DNA of 64,000 nt from JALONH01 sp046329235 (lineage in GTDB: Bacteria; Bacteroidota; Bacteroidia; Cytophagales; Cytophagaceae). Position numbers and translations under genes: made by a program. The stretch covers positions 1,736,001 to 1,800,000 of the forward strand of contig JAXLVA010000001.1 in NCBI GenBank assembly GCA_046329235.1. Reading direction: 5' to 3'. Below, piece after piece: positions 47,601-55,304 of this stretch (positions are counted from its first letter, which is position 1; every line of letters starts with the position of its first letter). Under the pieces are notes generated by a model. The model ran no database searches and was not told the origin of the DNA. It worked only from the letters and a program-made list of their open reading frames with translations.

Positions 47601-49768
47601 TACCCAGCATCATCTGAAAGGAAATTTAACTGATAAATCCCATCCGGAAAGCCTTGTCGCTTCATTTGAACACCATTAACTGTTGCCGGAATTTGACATC
47701 CGTTATAAGTAGTTGGTGAAGAAGGCACACTAGCTGTAGTATAGAATGAAACTGTATTAAATGAAGGATCGGTAGGTGAAACTCCTTCATAGGTAAAAAA
47801 GCCTCTATAGGCGCCTGTAGGCCAAGTATCGGTGACAGTATAACCACCTGAAGAGGTGAAATCATAGGCATAGCCATTCCATGTGTTTAATCCAAACACA
47901 GCAGGATCTCCCGGAGGTGTTGGACTCACTGTAATAGTAACAATATTGGAAAAATCTTCTCTAAAGCAGTTTAAATCGACAACTTTCCTTCTATAGCATG
48001 TGGTTTGAGTTAAGACAGGTGGATCATATGAAACTAATGTGGCACCTGAAATATCTGAGAATAATCCTGTACATCCAATATCTTGCTGCCATTGATAGGA
48101 AACAGGAGAACAAGTACCACTTGCAGCTTGCACGCTATTAATGATAGTTGGATTCTCACCCGTACATATCCCTTGATTATTAGCAATAATACCGGGTACA
48201 ATAGTAGGAGTTGTTATGGAAGTAAAAGTAAGAGACCCTCTTGAACCACCGCCTGTATCATTCCATCGGAATTCTACCACAGAAAATTCATTCAAAATAC
48301 CAGTCCAGTTAATTAATGTATTCGTAGGACAGCATCCTGCTGAATAAATCTGTGTTCCATTAACTAATAAGACCGCACCGTCATCATGCCCAATATTGAT
48401 TTGATAAGCTCCGGGTGTAAAACCTTCTCTTTTATAAATGACTCCATGATTATCATTTCCAACCGGACAACCCACATAACCTGTAGCAGCAGAAGGAGAA
48501 ACGCCGGTAGCCCAATACGTGGTAGAGTTAATATCTAAACCTGTTTCTGCAGGATAATATCCGGCATAAGTAGTGTAGTTGGTATTAGTATAAGCGTAAG
48601 CAGTCCATGAATTGCTTGGGAAAACACTTGGGTCTCCTGGGGGAGTTGAATAAACAGTAACCGTTATCGTATTGGAATAATCTGTTCTTCCACAATAAGA
48701 ATCTATCACTGCACGTCTATAACAAGTAGTTTGTGTAAGTCCGGACGGTGCGTCATAAGTAGCATTGGTAGCACCGATTATATCAGACCAAGTGCCGGTA
48801 CAGCCTGTACTTGATTGCCATTGATAAGTAAATCCACTACAAGTACCTGAAGCGGCTGAGGTACTCGTAAATGCAGCAGGATCGCTCGACCCAAAACAAA
48901 GAGTTTGATTTCCGGCAACTATTCCTGGATTTAAAGTGGGAGTAGTAATCGAAGTAAAGTTAATACCGCCATGGGAACCTCCGCTACCTTCCGTCCAACG
49001 AAACTCTAATTGAGAGCTAGCGTCTAAATTTCCTGTCCATACACTTGTAATAAAAGAGCCAGTACTTCCTGTTCTGGTATAAATTTGAGTTCCATTTAAA
49101 AAAATAAAACAAGCATCGTCATGAACGATATCCAAAGTATAGGTTCCAGGTGTAAATCCCTGTCTCTTATAAGAAATAGAATGGTTATCAACCGGTAAAG
49201 CACAACCTAGATATCCTGCGGCGCCTCCACTCCCAACCGGTCGACTGGGAGATTGATTATTTGAAGTCCAAGCATTTCGAGAATCAAAGTTAAGACCACT
49301 TTGAGTGTAATACCCAACATAATTGGTCCAATTGGTCGAATTATAACAATACGCATTCCAAGTGCCTATCGGGAAAAACGTAGGATCGCCGGACGCTGAT
49401 AAAGTGAAGGTTTGTTCTACACAACCTACTGCCGGCGTAGCTCCATTGAAAGGTATAACGCGCCAATAATACGTTGTTCCGCAATTTAATAAAGGCGTAG
49501 CTGCCGTGTAAATATAACTTGTAGTAGGTGCTGTAACTGTAGCTGCATTTACTAGTTGTGTTCCACCCGGACTAGTTCCTATAGAAATCCTATAGGAAGT
49601 GGGAGCAGGTCCACTTCCAGGGGCAGTCCATGTAAAGGCTGTACCTGGAGAGGCTAACGTCCCTCCATCAACTGGAAGCAATCCTGTAGCACAATTGGGT
49701 GCTTGAGAATAAACCTGAAAGCTAAATTGAAATATTGCAAGAAAAGCAATAAGTATACGTAAATTCAT
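41648..49768 (-). CDS. Giant modular T9SS-type surface protein (2706 aa)
   Basis: The signal peptide covers residues 1-22. An FN3-like domain follows (about 23-125). Six units of about 248 residues start near 126, 376, 619, 874, 1121 and 1369. Each pairs a PA14-like domain (YKRQGFTPGTYTLDIVHDD, then NGTQIY) with a Cys-paired Ig-like domain (TYQWQ, YYRR). Four PKD-like units (ITGSTTVCSGQTGVTYSI) span about 1610-1956, then two CHU_C-type Ig units. A WTGATSTAWSTGSNW segment lies near 2123 and the shared HYFAVPLDG module near 2293. A T9SS-like tail closes it. The PA14-like domains suggest binding of sugars or Ca2+. Confidence 0.87.
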   Translation of the reverse strand: MNLRILIAFLAIFQFSFQVYSQAPNCATGLLPVDGGTLASPGTAFTWTAPGSGPAPTSYRISIGTSPGGTQLVNAATVTAPTTSYIYTAATPLLNCGTTYYWRVIPFNGATPAVGCVEQTFTLSASGDPTFFPIGTWNAYCYNSTNWTNYVGYYTQSGLNFDSRNAWTSNNQSPSRPVGSGGAAGYLGCALPVDNHSISYKRQGFTPGTYTLDIVHDDACFIFLNGTQIYTRTGSTGSFITSVWTGNLDASSQLEFRWTEGSGGSHGGINFTSITTPTLNPGIVAGNQTLCFGSSDPAAFTSTSAASGTCSGFTYQWQSSTGCTGTWSDIIGATNATYDAPSGLTQTTCYRRAVIDSYCGRTDYSNTITVTVYSTPPGDPSVFPSNSWTAYAYTNTNYTTYAGYYPAETGLDINSTTYWATGVSPSAATGYVGCPVGNDNHGVIYKREGFTPGAYQINIGHDDGAVLLVNGTQIYSAGCCPTNTLINWTGILNEFSVVEFRWNDTGGGSRGSLTFTSITTPTIVPGIIANNQGICTGENPTIINSVQAASGTCSPVSYQWQQDIGCTGLFSDISGATLVSYDPPVLTQTTCYRRKVVDLNCFREDFSNIVTITVSPTPPGDPAVFGLNTWNGYAYDFTSSGGYTVTDTWPTGAYRGFFTYEGVSPTDPSFNTVSFYTTASVPSSPTTYNGCQIPATVNGVQMKRQGFPDGIYQLNFLSDDAGYLYIDGLQVYGRINNGSATNVWTGRLGATSTVEFKYKNNGGPGAGQLTFVPTTITIPLNGGSIANSGATTICPGNAPSALNSTVAGTGTCTFYYQWQFDDGTGYIDIVGANSASYTPSSISVNTDFRRKVTDACGDIAYSNVITILVGPSSPPNPAIFGNNSWIAYVYNQSNYVPASLFGSYTDPGVSASNPSFNSQTYWGSTSTPSSASTYTGCQVGIDNHSVIYKRQGFPTGTYSLNVLHDDPGQIYVDGVLVYNNGAWTPAPLNGVWIGNLGATSTIEFRWSENAGGSYGALDFLLITTPSPLNGGTIANSVSQVCSGDAAPAFTSSALPSGGCSVATYQWQIDSGSGFTDISGATSSIFTPTAITTTTSYRRRVTDACGQIAFSNVVTITIGTPVITPAFGSNVWNVYSYNDVNYTILRGTYVENGYSASDPGYDSRNRWTTGSTPSAASGYTGCSTNLDQHGVIYMRQGFPTGTYRIDYISDDAGALYVNGTLVYSSVSWGALVTNVWTGPLNASSTIEMRWADTGGSASYGSLTFTLVTPTPLVPGTIANTSSIVCSGNAPADFTSTANASGGCYTTYQWQSSTTAPGTSGYTDIVGATSATYPSPATITATTYYRRRATDACGNVVFSNVVTVTVGVPPAPTVSFGNGQWNAYVYNARNNFIPANLFGVYTQPNTSGVNYSFDTRTQWAVASRPSLAASYSGCQVGDNQFGVRFMQTNFVTGTYQIGVQADDDVVVIINGVTVATAGGTNVWTGTLNASSQVEIRLGENNGNSFLAATFTSTTPPALTAGTIGSNQTICDNVVPAGLTSVANATSGCTITYQWQVSSTSATGPWSNTGTNSPTLSFTPPGLTGTRYYQRVATDACGRTATSNVVTVTVQPNPNNAGAITGSTTVCSGQTGVTYSIAAVTNATSYTWTLPSGSIITSGAGTNAITVTFGSTSGNVTVRPENACGFGLTSSRAITVSPAAPAPAGVITGLTSVCPGQFGVTYSIAAVTNATSYIWSFPAGTNVTAGNNTNSITVTHSTTAGSYNISVTPTNGCGNAASATTLPLTINPLPSAAGTISGPTSVCPGQTGIVYSIAAAANATSYSWGLPSGSIITSGDGTNSITVTFGSNSGNVSVTPVNACGSATPPRTLLVSVVSLGATGSISGPASVCQNQTNRVYSIPNVVGASTYAWTVPSGATITSGAGTRIITVTMGSTSGDVTVTPSNLCLTGTTSTLPVTVNLIPSAPTAGSNSPVCSGNAINLTASLISGASYTWTGPAGYTSSVQNPSRTSSTTSMSGTYNVTATVNGCTSPSASTVVLVRPTPTVPTVGSNSPVCRATTINLSASSVMGASYSWTGPNSFSSSTQNPSIASATASMTGTYNVTATLNGCTSAPGSVLVTVNDCGNIWTGATSTAWSTGSNWLFGTPPVITDSVTIPSGAPRMPILSSNQSLKALNVVSGASMIINDPSILSITSGLTVGGTLTNTGGTIEFNGSGNKYVTGNVTFNNLTVNTPASVSLNNTVVVNNTITLTQGTLVSNGRLTLNLDSGEIGCGGNGSISGNMTVTRTVSSNRTHYFAVPLDGVTVADLVDDAQVFNPLNGVSRLFEYSQSINNWVRITSGTAPLVKGRGYSLFFTAPTVMDFTGTYDHTYVHTVTLDNSNTNAKFVGNPYPITMDWDASGWTKTNINGAIYYWEGLSGQYITYNSGVGTTAGGKTADQYIPSVNGFWVQTNGTGGTATITYSRNACSANNKSFYRTYSNSIVQSLTLSNGTVSDQAIIRMDEGISPVFESDVDAYKYLNIGNSAANISTLFSDKQKSVINSFEVPKSDTILPLDISVKVNGLYTLTLNNLGVVSNNLQVYLFDSLNLTSSLMNVGEGISLTLSTTDHPNRFSLVYKVIPNTITTGVAIGEESDKYIVYSFEKTIVVKSKQEGEALVGKIITSAGEEVMLWSGSTNTNMELRMNTSLASGVYLVWIYDKDGYYVSKVVIQ

Positions 49769-49875
49769 AGTAAAAACATTGATACCTTCGAAGATACGTA
49801 AGTTTAAAGTAAGAAGTTAAGGATTGTTGATTAAAAATAGTTTTATTTCTTTAAATCATTCATAATTATTGGTAA

Positions 49876-50829
49876 TTATTGAACTTTACGATTATACCAA
49901 TTCCAAGTTTTGATTAATCCTTCCTGAATTTGAATCTTAGGTGTATACTCCAGCAACTTATGGGCTAAATCAATATTAGCTAAGCTATCTTTTATATCTC
50001 CTGATCGAGGGGATACATAACTAGGTTGTATTGTACTTTTAGCACATTCAGCCAATATGGAATAAATAGTATTTAATGAGGTTGTTTTATGACACGCCAC
50101 ATTATAAAACCGGTTAAAAGCTTGTTCATTTTTTGTAGTTAGACACAACCAATTCATTTGAAGTACATTTTCAATGTAAGTAAAATCTCTTGTCTGTTCT
50201 CCATCCCCGAAAATAGTGGCTTGTCTTCCCTCCTTCAATGCCATAATAAATTGTGGAATCACCGCTGCATAAGCACCCTGCGTATTTTGTCTTGGACCAA
50301 AAACATTAAAATACCTTAATCCTATAAACTTAAAAGGATATACATTGGCAAAAGCTCTTGCATACAATTCTATACTTCTTTTACTGGCTGCGTAGGGGGA
50401 TAATACATTCCCTAATCGCTCTTCTTCTTTTGGTGAACCCGGATCATCACCATATACAGATGAGGAAGAGGCAAAAACAACTCGATCTATACCTTTCTCT
50501 TTCGCTACATGAAAAATATGCATAGAACCAATCACATTGGCTGCATTACTTGCCATAGGATCATTGATGGAGCGAGGAACTGAACCTAAAGCTGCCTGAT
50601 GTGAAATATGAGTAATTCCTTTACATGCCTGCACAACATCTTCGTAGTTTCGGATATCTCCTTCAAAAAAATCATACTTAGGGTGTTTTAAAAATGGCTC
50701 TATGTTATGCTTATATCCGGTAGCAAAATTGTCGATTACTCGAACTAATTCCACCTCCTCTTTTGCCAGTAAAAATTCCGTCAAATTAGCTCCTATAAAT
50801 CCGGCACCACCGGTAATCAAAATTTTCAT
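49876..50829 (-). CDS. NAD-dependent UDP-hexose epimerase, WbpP/TviC-like
   Basis: I chose ATG 50829 (MKILITGGAGFIG) over a TTG 15 bases upstream. It is an extended short-chain dehydrogenase with TGGAGFIGANL for NAD binding, ASSSSVYGDD with the catalytic Ser, and SPYAASKRSIELYARAF with the YxxxK pair. RYFNVFGPRQNTQGAYAAVI follows. The sequence resembles UDP-GlcNAc C4-epimerases that supply UDP-GalNAc to capsules and O-antigens, so it may feed the glycan locus. UDP-glucose epimerase activity is also possible. Confidence 0.85.
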   Translation of the reverse strand: MKILITGGAGFIGANLTEFLLAKEEVELVRVIDNFATGYKHNIEPFLKHPKYDFFEGDIRNYEDVVQACKGITHISHQAALGSVPRSINDPMASNAANVIGSMHIFHVAKEKGIDRVVFASSSSVYGDDPGSPKEEERLGNVLSPYAASKRSIELYARAFANVYPFKFIGLRYFNVFGPRQNTQGAYAAVIPQFIMALKEGRQATIFGDGEQTRDFTYIENVLQMNWLCLTTKNEQAFNRFYNVACHKTTSLNTIYSILAECAKSTIQPSYVSPRSGDIKDSLANIDLAHKLLEYTPKIQIQEGLIKTWNWYNRKVQ

Positions 50830-50960
50830 TCTTTTTTTTCTCAATAATAATCAAATGTCCTTAGCATTCAAATTTGGGCATCTGAATATCTAATCACCAA
50901 TACAGAATAATGAATTAGCATATTTTCACTTTTAAATTAAACTTTATGTATAAATAGTTC

Positions 50961-50968
50961 TATTTTTG
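50961..50968 (+). promoter_or_regulatory. -7 element for the GH9 gene
   Basis: TATTTTTG matches TAnnTTTG exactly, 25 bases before the start at 50994. The -33 element is not clear. Confidence 0.45.
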
Positions 50969-50993
50969 TAAAGACTATTCAAAAACTACCCCA

Positions 50994-53477
50994 ATGGTTC
51001 GTATTATTTCTGCTCTTCTGTTGTTCATATTCCATCCGTTGTTTTTATGGGCGGCACCTTCTACTATAAAAAATAACATTCACGTAGATCAATTTGGTTA
51101 TCGATGTAATGCGGCTAAGGTTGCTGTTATCAGTAGTCCGCAAACAGGATACAATGTTTCTACCGAAAGTTTTTCACCGGGAACAGGCGTTAATAATTAT
51201 CAGGTGCGACGTTGGTCAGATAATGTAGTCGTATACCAAGGGACTTTGACTTCTTGGAAAAGCGGTGCTACTCATACTGACTCCGGTGATCGAATCTGGT
51301 GGTTTGATTTCTCTACCGTAACTACCTCAGGCGACTACTATATTTTCGATGTATCCAACAATGTAGGTTCTTATCAATTCCGTATAGCAGATGATGTATA
51401 TAAAGAAGTTTTAAAACACGCTATCCGCTCTTATTACTACCAAAGATCCGGTTATGCCAAAGTTGCACCTTATGCACAAACAGGCTTCACAGATGCCGCA
51501 AGTCATATGGGGACATTACAAGACACTGATTGTCGTATTTATAATAATAAAACCAATGCATCCACATCCAAAGACTTACGTGGCGGATGGTACGATGCAG
51601 GAGATTATAGTAAGTACGTCAACTTTACCTGGGAAACCTTGATGGACTTATTAACTGCCTACGAGGAAAACCCAACAGCATTTACGGATGATTATAATAT
51701 TCCTGAGTCAGGTAATGGGATACCTGATCTTTTAGATGAAGTAAAATATGAACTTGATTGGCTATTGCGTATGCAACAAGCGGATGGTTCCGTATTAAGT
51801 ATCGTAGGACACGGTTGGGGCTCCCCTCCTTCAACAGATAATTCCCAAGCTGTGTATGGACCGGCAAACACTTCTTCTGCTTTATCTTGTGCCGGCATTT
51901 TTGCATTAGCTGCTATTCAATTTAAATCATTAGGCATTCCTGCCATGACTACTTATGCTACTACTTTACAAACAGCTTCTGTCAATGCATTAGCATGGGC
52001 AACAGCCAACCCTAATATAGTTTGGAGAAATAATGACGCAGGTTATGGTTCTCAAGGTGTAGGTGCCGGACAATTAGAAGTAGATGATTACGGTCGCCAA
52101 ACTCGACGCATCGCAGCCAATGTTTTTCTTTATGCTCTTACGGGAACAGCTTCCTATCGAACCTATGTAGAAAGTAATTACAACTCCGGAGCTCAACCTA
52201 TTCACCTTGCTTCTTGGGGATACGTTTATCCATTTGAAACCGCTGAGCAAGACATGTTGTTATATTTCTCTAAACTGACCGGAGTAACAACCGCTGTTAA
52301 AAATGATATACAGAATAAATATAGCAACAGTACACTCACTAGTGCAGATAATAACTTCCCTAACATCACCAATCAAACCGATGGTTATCGTGCCTTCCTA
52401 AAAGATTATACTTGGGGTAGTTGTAAAACACATGCTGCTCAAGGAAATATTTACACCAACATGGTGTATTACGGATTGGATGCGACCAATACTACAGCCT
52501 ACCGAAATGCTGCGGAAGATTATGTTCACTACTTCCATGGTGTAAATCCTAACGCTTATGTTTACTTAAGCAACATGAATGCTTTTGGTGCGGAAAGATC
52601 TGTTACCTCCTTTTATCATGGATGGTTTACGGATGGAAGTGCCAATTGGGATGAAGTTGGTGTTTCCACCTATGGACCGGCACCCGGTTTCTTGGTGGGT
52701 GGCCCTAATCCTTCTTGGAGTTTAGATGGATGTTGTCCTTCTAGCTGTGGCTCAGCTGCCAGTAACGCCTTATGTGTAAGTTTGACTCCTCCCGGTGGTC
52801 AACCAAAGATGAAATCATTTAAAAGCTTTAATACTAATTGGCCTCAAAACTCTTGGGCTGTAACAGAGAATGGGATTTATTATCAAGCAGAATATATTAA
52901 ACTTGTGTCAAAATTTGTCAATGGCGGCGCTTGCGGAACTTTACCTGTAGATTGGTTATATGTAAAAACCCTTTCTCTAAATCAACATGAACAGTCTATA
53001 CAATGGGCTACAGCTATGGAGAAAAATACCGACTATTTCATCATTGAACGATCTAACGATGCAGTTCAATTTACTCCAATAGGAAAAGTAGCAGCCACAG
53101 GGAACAGCAACCAAATTTCAACCTATTCATTTACCGACGAATTCTACTTATCTCAAACAACTTATTATAGAATACGTCAAGTAGATTTAACTGGTATTTT
53201 TACTTATTCCTCTACTCAGCAGGTCTATCCAATTGAAAACACGATTAACGTATACCCTAATCCTGCAAAAACCAAACTTCATATCTCAAGTAATTCATCT
53301 CAAGATATAACAGCAGTAGAAATTCAGTTAATTAGTTTAACAGGGCAACTATTATCCAAACATTCTACCAACTCTCTTCAAACAGAGTTAGATATCTCCA
53401 TGTTAAGTCCGGGGATGTATTATCTACAAGTTCCTGCGGATGGGAAACTCCACACCATTCCTTTTGTAAAAGAGTAA
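50994..53477 (+). CDS. Secreted GH9 glucanase with T9SS sorting domain (827 aa)
   Basis: The signal peptide is about residues 1-21 (…FLWAAP). A CelD-type Ig-like domain (NIHVDQFGYRCNAAKVAVIS) is followed by the GH9 (alpha/alpha)6 catalytic domain. GGWYDAGDYSKYVN holds the catalytic Asp pair (201, 204), and a C-terminal TENGIYYQAEY carries the likely acid Glu. The C-terminus (YPNPAKTKLHIS … LSPGMYYLQVP) is a canonical T9SS type A sorting domain. It probably degrades beta-glucan or cellulose outside the cell. It has its own promoter. Confidence 0.9.
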   Translation: MVRIISALLLFIFHPLFLWAAPSTIKNNIHVDQFGYRCNAAKVAVISSPQTGYNVSTESFSPGTGVNNYQVRRWSDNVVVYQGTLTSWKSGATHTDSGDRIWWFDFSTVTTSGDYYIFDVSNNVGSYQFRIADDVYKEVLKHAIRSYYYQRSGYAKVAPYAQTGFTDAASHMGTLQDTDCRIYNNKTNASTSKDLRGGWYDAGDYSKYVNFTWETLMDLLTAYEENPTAFTDDYNIPESGNGIPDLLDEVKYELDWLLRMQQADGSVLSIVGHGWGSPPSTDNSQAVYGPANTSSALSCAGIFALAAIQFKSLGIPAMTTYATTLQTASVNALAWATANPNIVWRNNDAGYGSQGVGAGQLEVDDYGRQTRRIAANVFLYALTGTASYRTYVESNYNSGAQPIHLASWGYVYPFETAEQDMLLYFSKLTGVTTAVKNDIQNKYSNSTLTSADNNFPNITNQTDGYRAFLKDYTWGSCKTHAAQGNIYTNMVYYGLDATNTTAYRNAAEDYVHYFHGVNPNAYVYLSNMNAFGAERSVTSFYHGWFTDGSANWDEVGVSTYGPAPGFLVGGPNPSWSLDGCCPSSCGSAASNALCVSLTPPGGQPKMKSFKSFNTNWPQNSWAVTENGIYYQAEYIKLVSKFVNGGACGTLPVDWLYVKTLSLNQHEQSIQWATAMEKNTDYFIIERSNDAVQFTPIGKVAATGNSNQISTYSFTDEFYLSQTTYYRIRQVDLTGIFTYSSTQQVYPIENTINVYPNPAKTKLHISSNSSQDITAVEIQLISLTGQLLSKHSTNSLQTELDISMLSPGMYYLQVPADGKLHTIPFVKE

Positions 53478-53506
53478 GTTCATTTTAGAAGTTACTGACG
53501 GTTCTT

Positions 53507-53514
53507 TATCTTTG
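53507..53514 (+). promoter_or_regulatory. -7 element that implies a leaderless mRNA
   Basis: TATCTTTG matches TAnnTTTG exactly and ends 8 bases before the ATG at 53522, so transcription would start at or next to the start codon. Confidence 0.45.
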
Positions 53515-53521
53515 TAGGTAT

Positions 53522-53905
53522 ATGAACCCGTTGCATCAAAAATATCGCTCTCTTTTTTGGGATGGCTTTCACCGCCCCAAGCTAAAAACTACTCGTATCC
53601 AAGAAGTATGGGAACAACTGGAAAAACTGAATGATGTTTTATCCGGACCTTTATTCGCTGTGTATGAAAAGGGTGAGTGTTCGTACGTTTTGAAAGACAA
53701 TCAACGATTTCCAAAAATTCAATCGCTAGATGATTTTAAAAAGTGGGCTATTTATTTCACTGACTGTTATTCGGATGAAATAAATTCCGTAGAAACCTCT
53801 AATGAAGAAGAAGCCTACGATATTCAGGTTTTACGATTTCAAAATGATACTCGTAAAACCCTCATCGATCAAGCTATTCAGTTAACGGAGTTAACCTTGA
53901 ACTAA
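53522..53905 (+). CDS. Hypothetical 127-aa protein
   Basis: No family is recognised. The protein is soluble, acidic and without signal peptide or membrane span. It has a basic N-terminus (NPLHQKYRSLFWDGFHRPKL), a helical stretch (IQEVWEQLEKLNDVLSGPLF) and an acidic middle (SNEEEAYDIQV). Its 3' end overlaps the convergent metallophosphoesterase gene by 15 bases. A strong -7 element lies immediately upstream, supporting expression. Confidence 0.7.
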   Translation: MNPLHQKYRSLFWDGFHRPKLKTTRIQEVWEQLEKLNDVLSGPLFAVYEKGECSYVLKDNQRFPKIQSLDDFKKWAIYFTDCYSDEINSVETSNEEEAYDIQVLRFQNDTRKTLIDQAIQLTELTLN

Positions 53906-55150
53906 TTCTATCACTGTTATTTCAGGGCGTATCCCTACTCTTCCCGGGAATCCAATAAAACCAAACCCTCTATTTACATATAGATATTGCTTACCTTCTT
54001 GGTACAATCCTGCCCATTGTTTATACATCCATTGCACAGGACTCCACTTCAATCCTGCCTTTTCTATACCAAATTGAAATCCATGTGTGTGACCTGATAA
54101 AGTCAAATCCACATCAGGGTACATTTTTCTCACTTCCGCATCCCAGTGACTTGGATCGTGCGACATTAATACTTTCACCGGAATGTCTTCTGTACCTTTA
54201 TAGGCTTCTTTCATTTTCCCATACTTAGGAAAATTACCTTTAGCTCCCCAGTTTTCAATACCTAACAATGCAATCTTATCTTCACCACGTTGTAGTATAC
54301 GGTGTTCGTTCATCAATAAATCCCAACCCATATCCGCATGACTTTGCATCAACTGTTGTAAATTTTTCTGTTTTGCTTCTATCGAATCCCAACCTACATA
54401 ATCACCATAATCATGATTACCTAAAACGGAGTAAACACCCATAGGTGCATTGATTTGAGCAAACATCGGTTTGTATTTCTCTAACTCATCCGCCACATAA
54501 TTCACAATGTCACCTGTAAACAATACAACATCCGCTTTCTGTTCATTCACCAAATCTATTCCTCTTTGCAAAGCAGTAGTATTAAAGAAACTACCGGAGT
54601 GAATATCTGACAACTGAAGAATTTTTAATCCCTCAAAAGACTTAGGCAACTTTGGTAGTTTGATTTTAATATTTCGAACTTGATAATCATGTCCACCTGC
54701 TACAATACCATACGTCATTCCTACTAAAGGAACAGCAGATAATACGGCACCTGCTTTTACTAAAAACTCGGCTCGACTAATTCCTGTACCTTCCAACACC
54801 GGTTTCTGTTGGAATAAATTTGCTCCCATCGCTGACAGCATTCTGATTAGTCGTTGTGAGTCATCTAACAACAAGAAGATGGCAAATACAAGTTTGGTGG
54901 CTGTTAGCACCATAAAGGAGCCATAGAGTATTGTTCTTAATCCGGTAGACCAGTAAGTAGCCTGACCTAAATAGTTCATGAAAAACACTAGAACGGCTAA
55001 TAGTGTGTACCCCCAATAGAGTCCATAGACCCATTTTTTCCAGCCGGATGACCATTGACTTGAAACGACTCTAATCCCTGAAAAAACATACAAATCCAAC
55101 ACAAGGATAACGGCCAATACGATAATAAAGAAGGTGATATTTCCTTTCAT
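53891..55150 (-). CDS. Membrane-anchored metallophosphoesterase (YkuE-like)
   Basis: I chose ATG 55150 (MKGNITFFIIVLAVILVLD) over a start 21 bases upstream. Four hydrophobic spans occupy about the first 130 residues. The calcineurin-like domain then has the metal motifs LQLSDIHSG, LFTGDIVNY, VLGNHDYGD, LMSHDPS and LSGHTHGFQFG, a complete set. The likely activity is hydrolysis of phosphate esters near the membrane. The substrate may be a lipid, as for YkuE-like and LpxH-like relatives, but this is unknown. Confidence 0.86.
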   Translation of the reverse strand: MKGNITFFIIVLAVILVLDLYVFSGIRVVSSQWSSGWKKWVYGLYWGYTLLAVLVFFMNYLGQATYWSTGLRTILYGSFMVLTATKLVFAIFLLLDDSQRLIRMLSAMGANLFQQKPVLEGTGISRAEFLVKAGAVLSAVPLVGMTYGIVAGGHDYQVRNIKIKLPKLPKSFEGLKILQLSDIHSGSFFNTTALQRGIDLVNEQKADVVLFTGDIVNYVADELEKYKPMFAQINAPMGVYSVLGNHDYGDYVGWDSIEAKQKNLQQLMQSHADMGWDLLMNEHRILQRGEDKIALLGIENWGAKGNFPKYGKMKEAYKGTEDIPVKVLMSHDPSHWDAEVRKMYPDVDLTLSGHTHGFQFGIEKAGLKWSPVQWMYKQWAGLYQEGKQYLYVNRGFGFIGFPGRVGIRPEITVIELVQG

Positions 55151-55219
55151 AAAACAGTTTATTCTTCCCACATAGTCGTAACAGTCATCGAAATATTGTA
55201 GGAAGAGATTTTTTAACTA

Positions 55220-55248
55220 TTGAAAATACATCCTATTCTATATCTTTG
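55220..55248 (+). promoter_or_regulatory. Promoter of the agmatine deiminase gene
   Basis: TTG (55220-55222) and TATCTTTG (55241-55248) match the -33 and -7 consensus, 18 bases apart. The ATG at 55305 lies 56 bases downstream. Confidence 0.62.
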
Positions 55249-55304
55249 CAATCGACCTTTTAGGGGTCTTTCTATTATATTACTGAATTATAATTAATTA
55301 GAGA

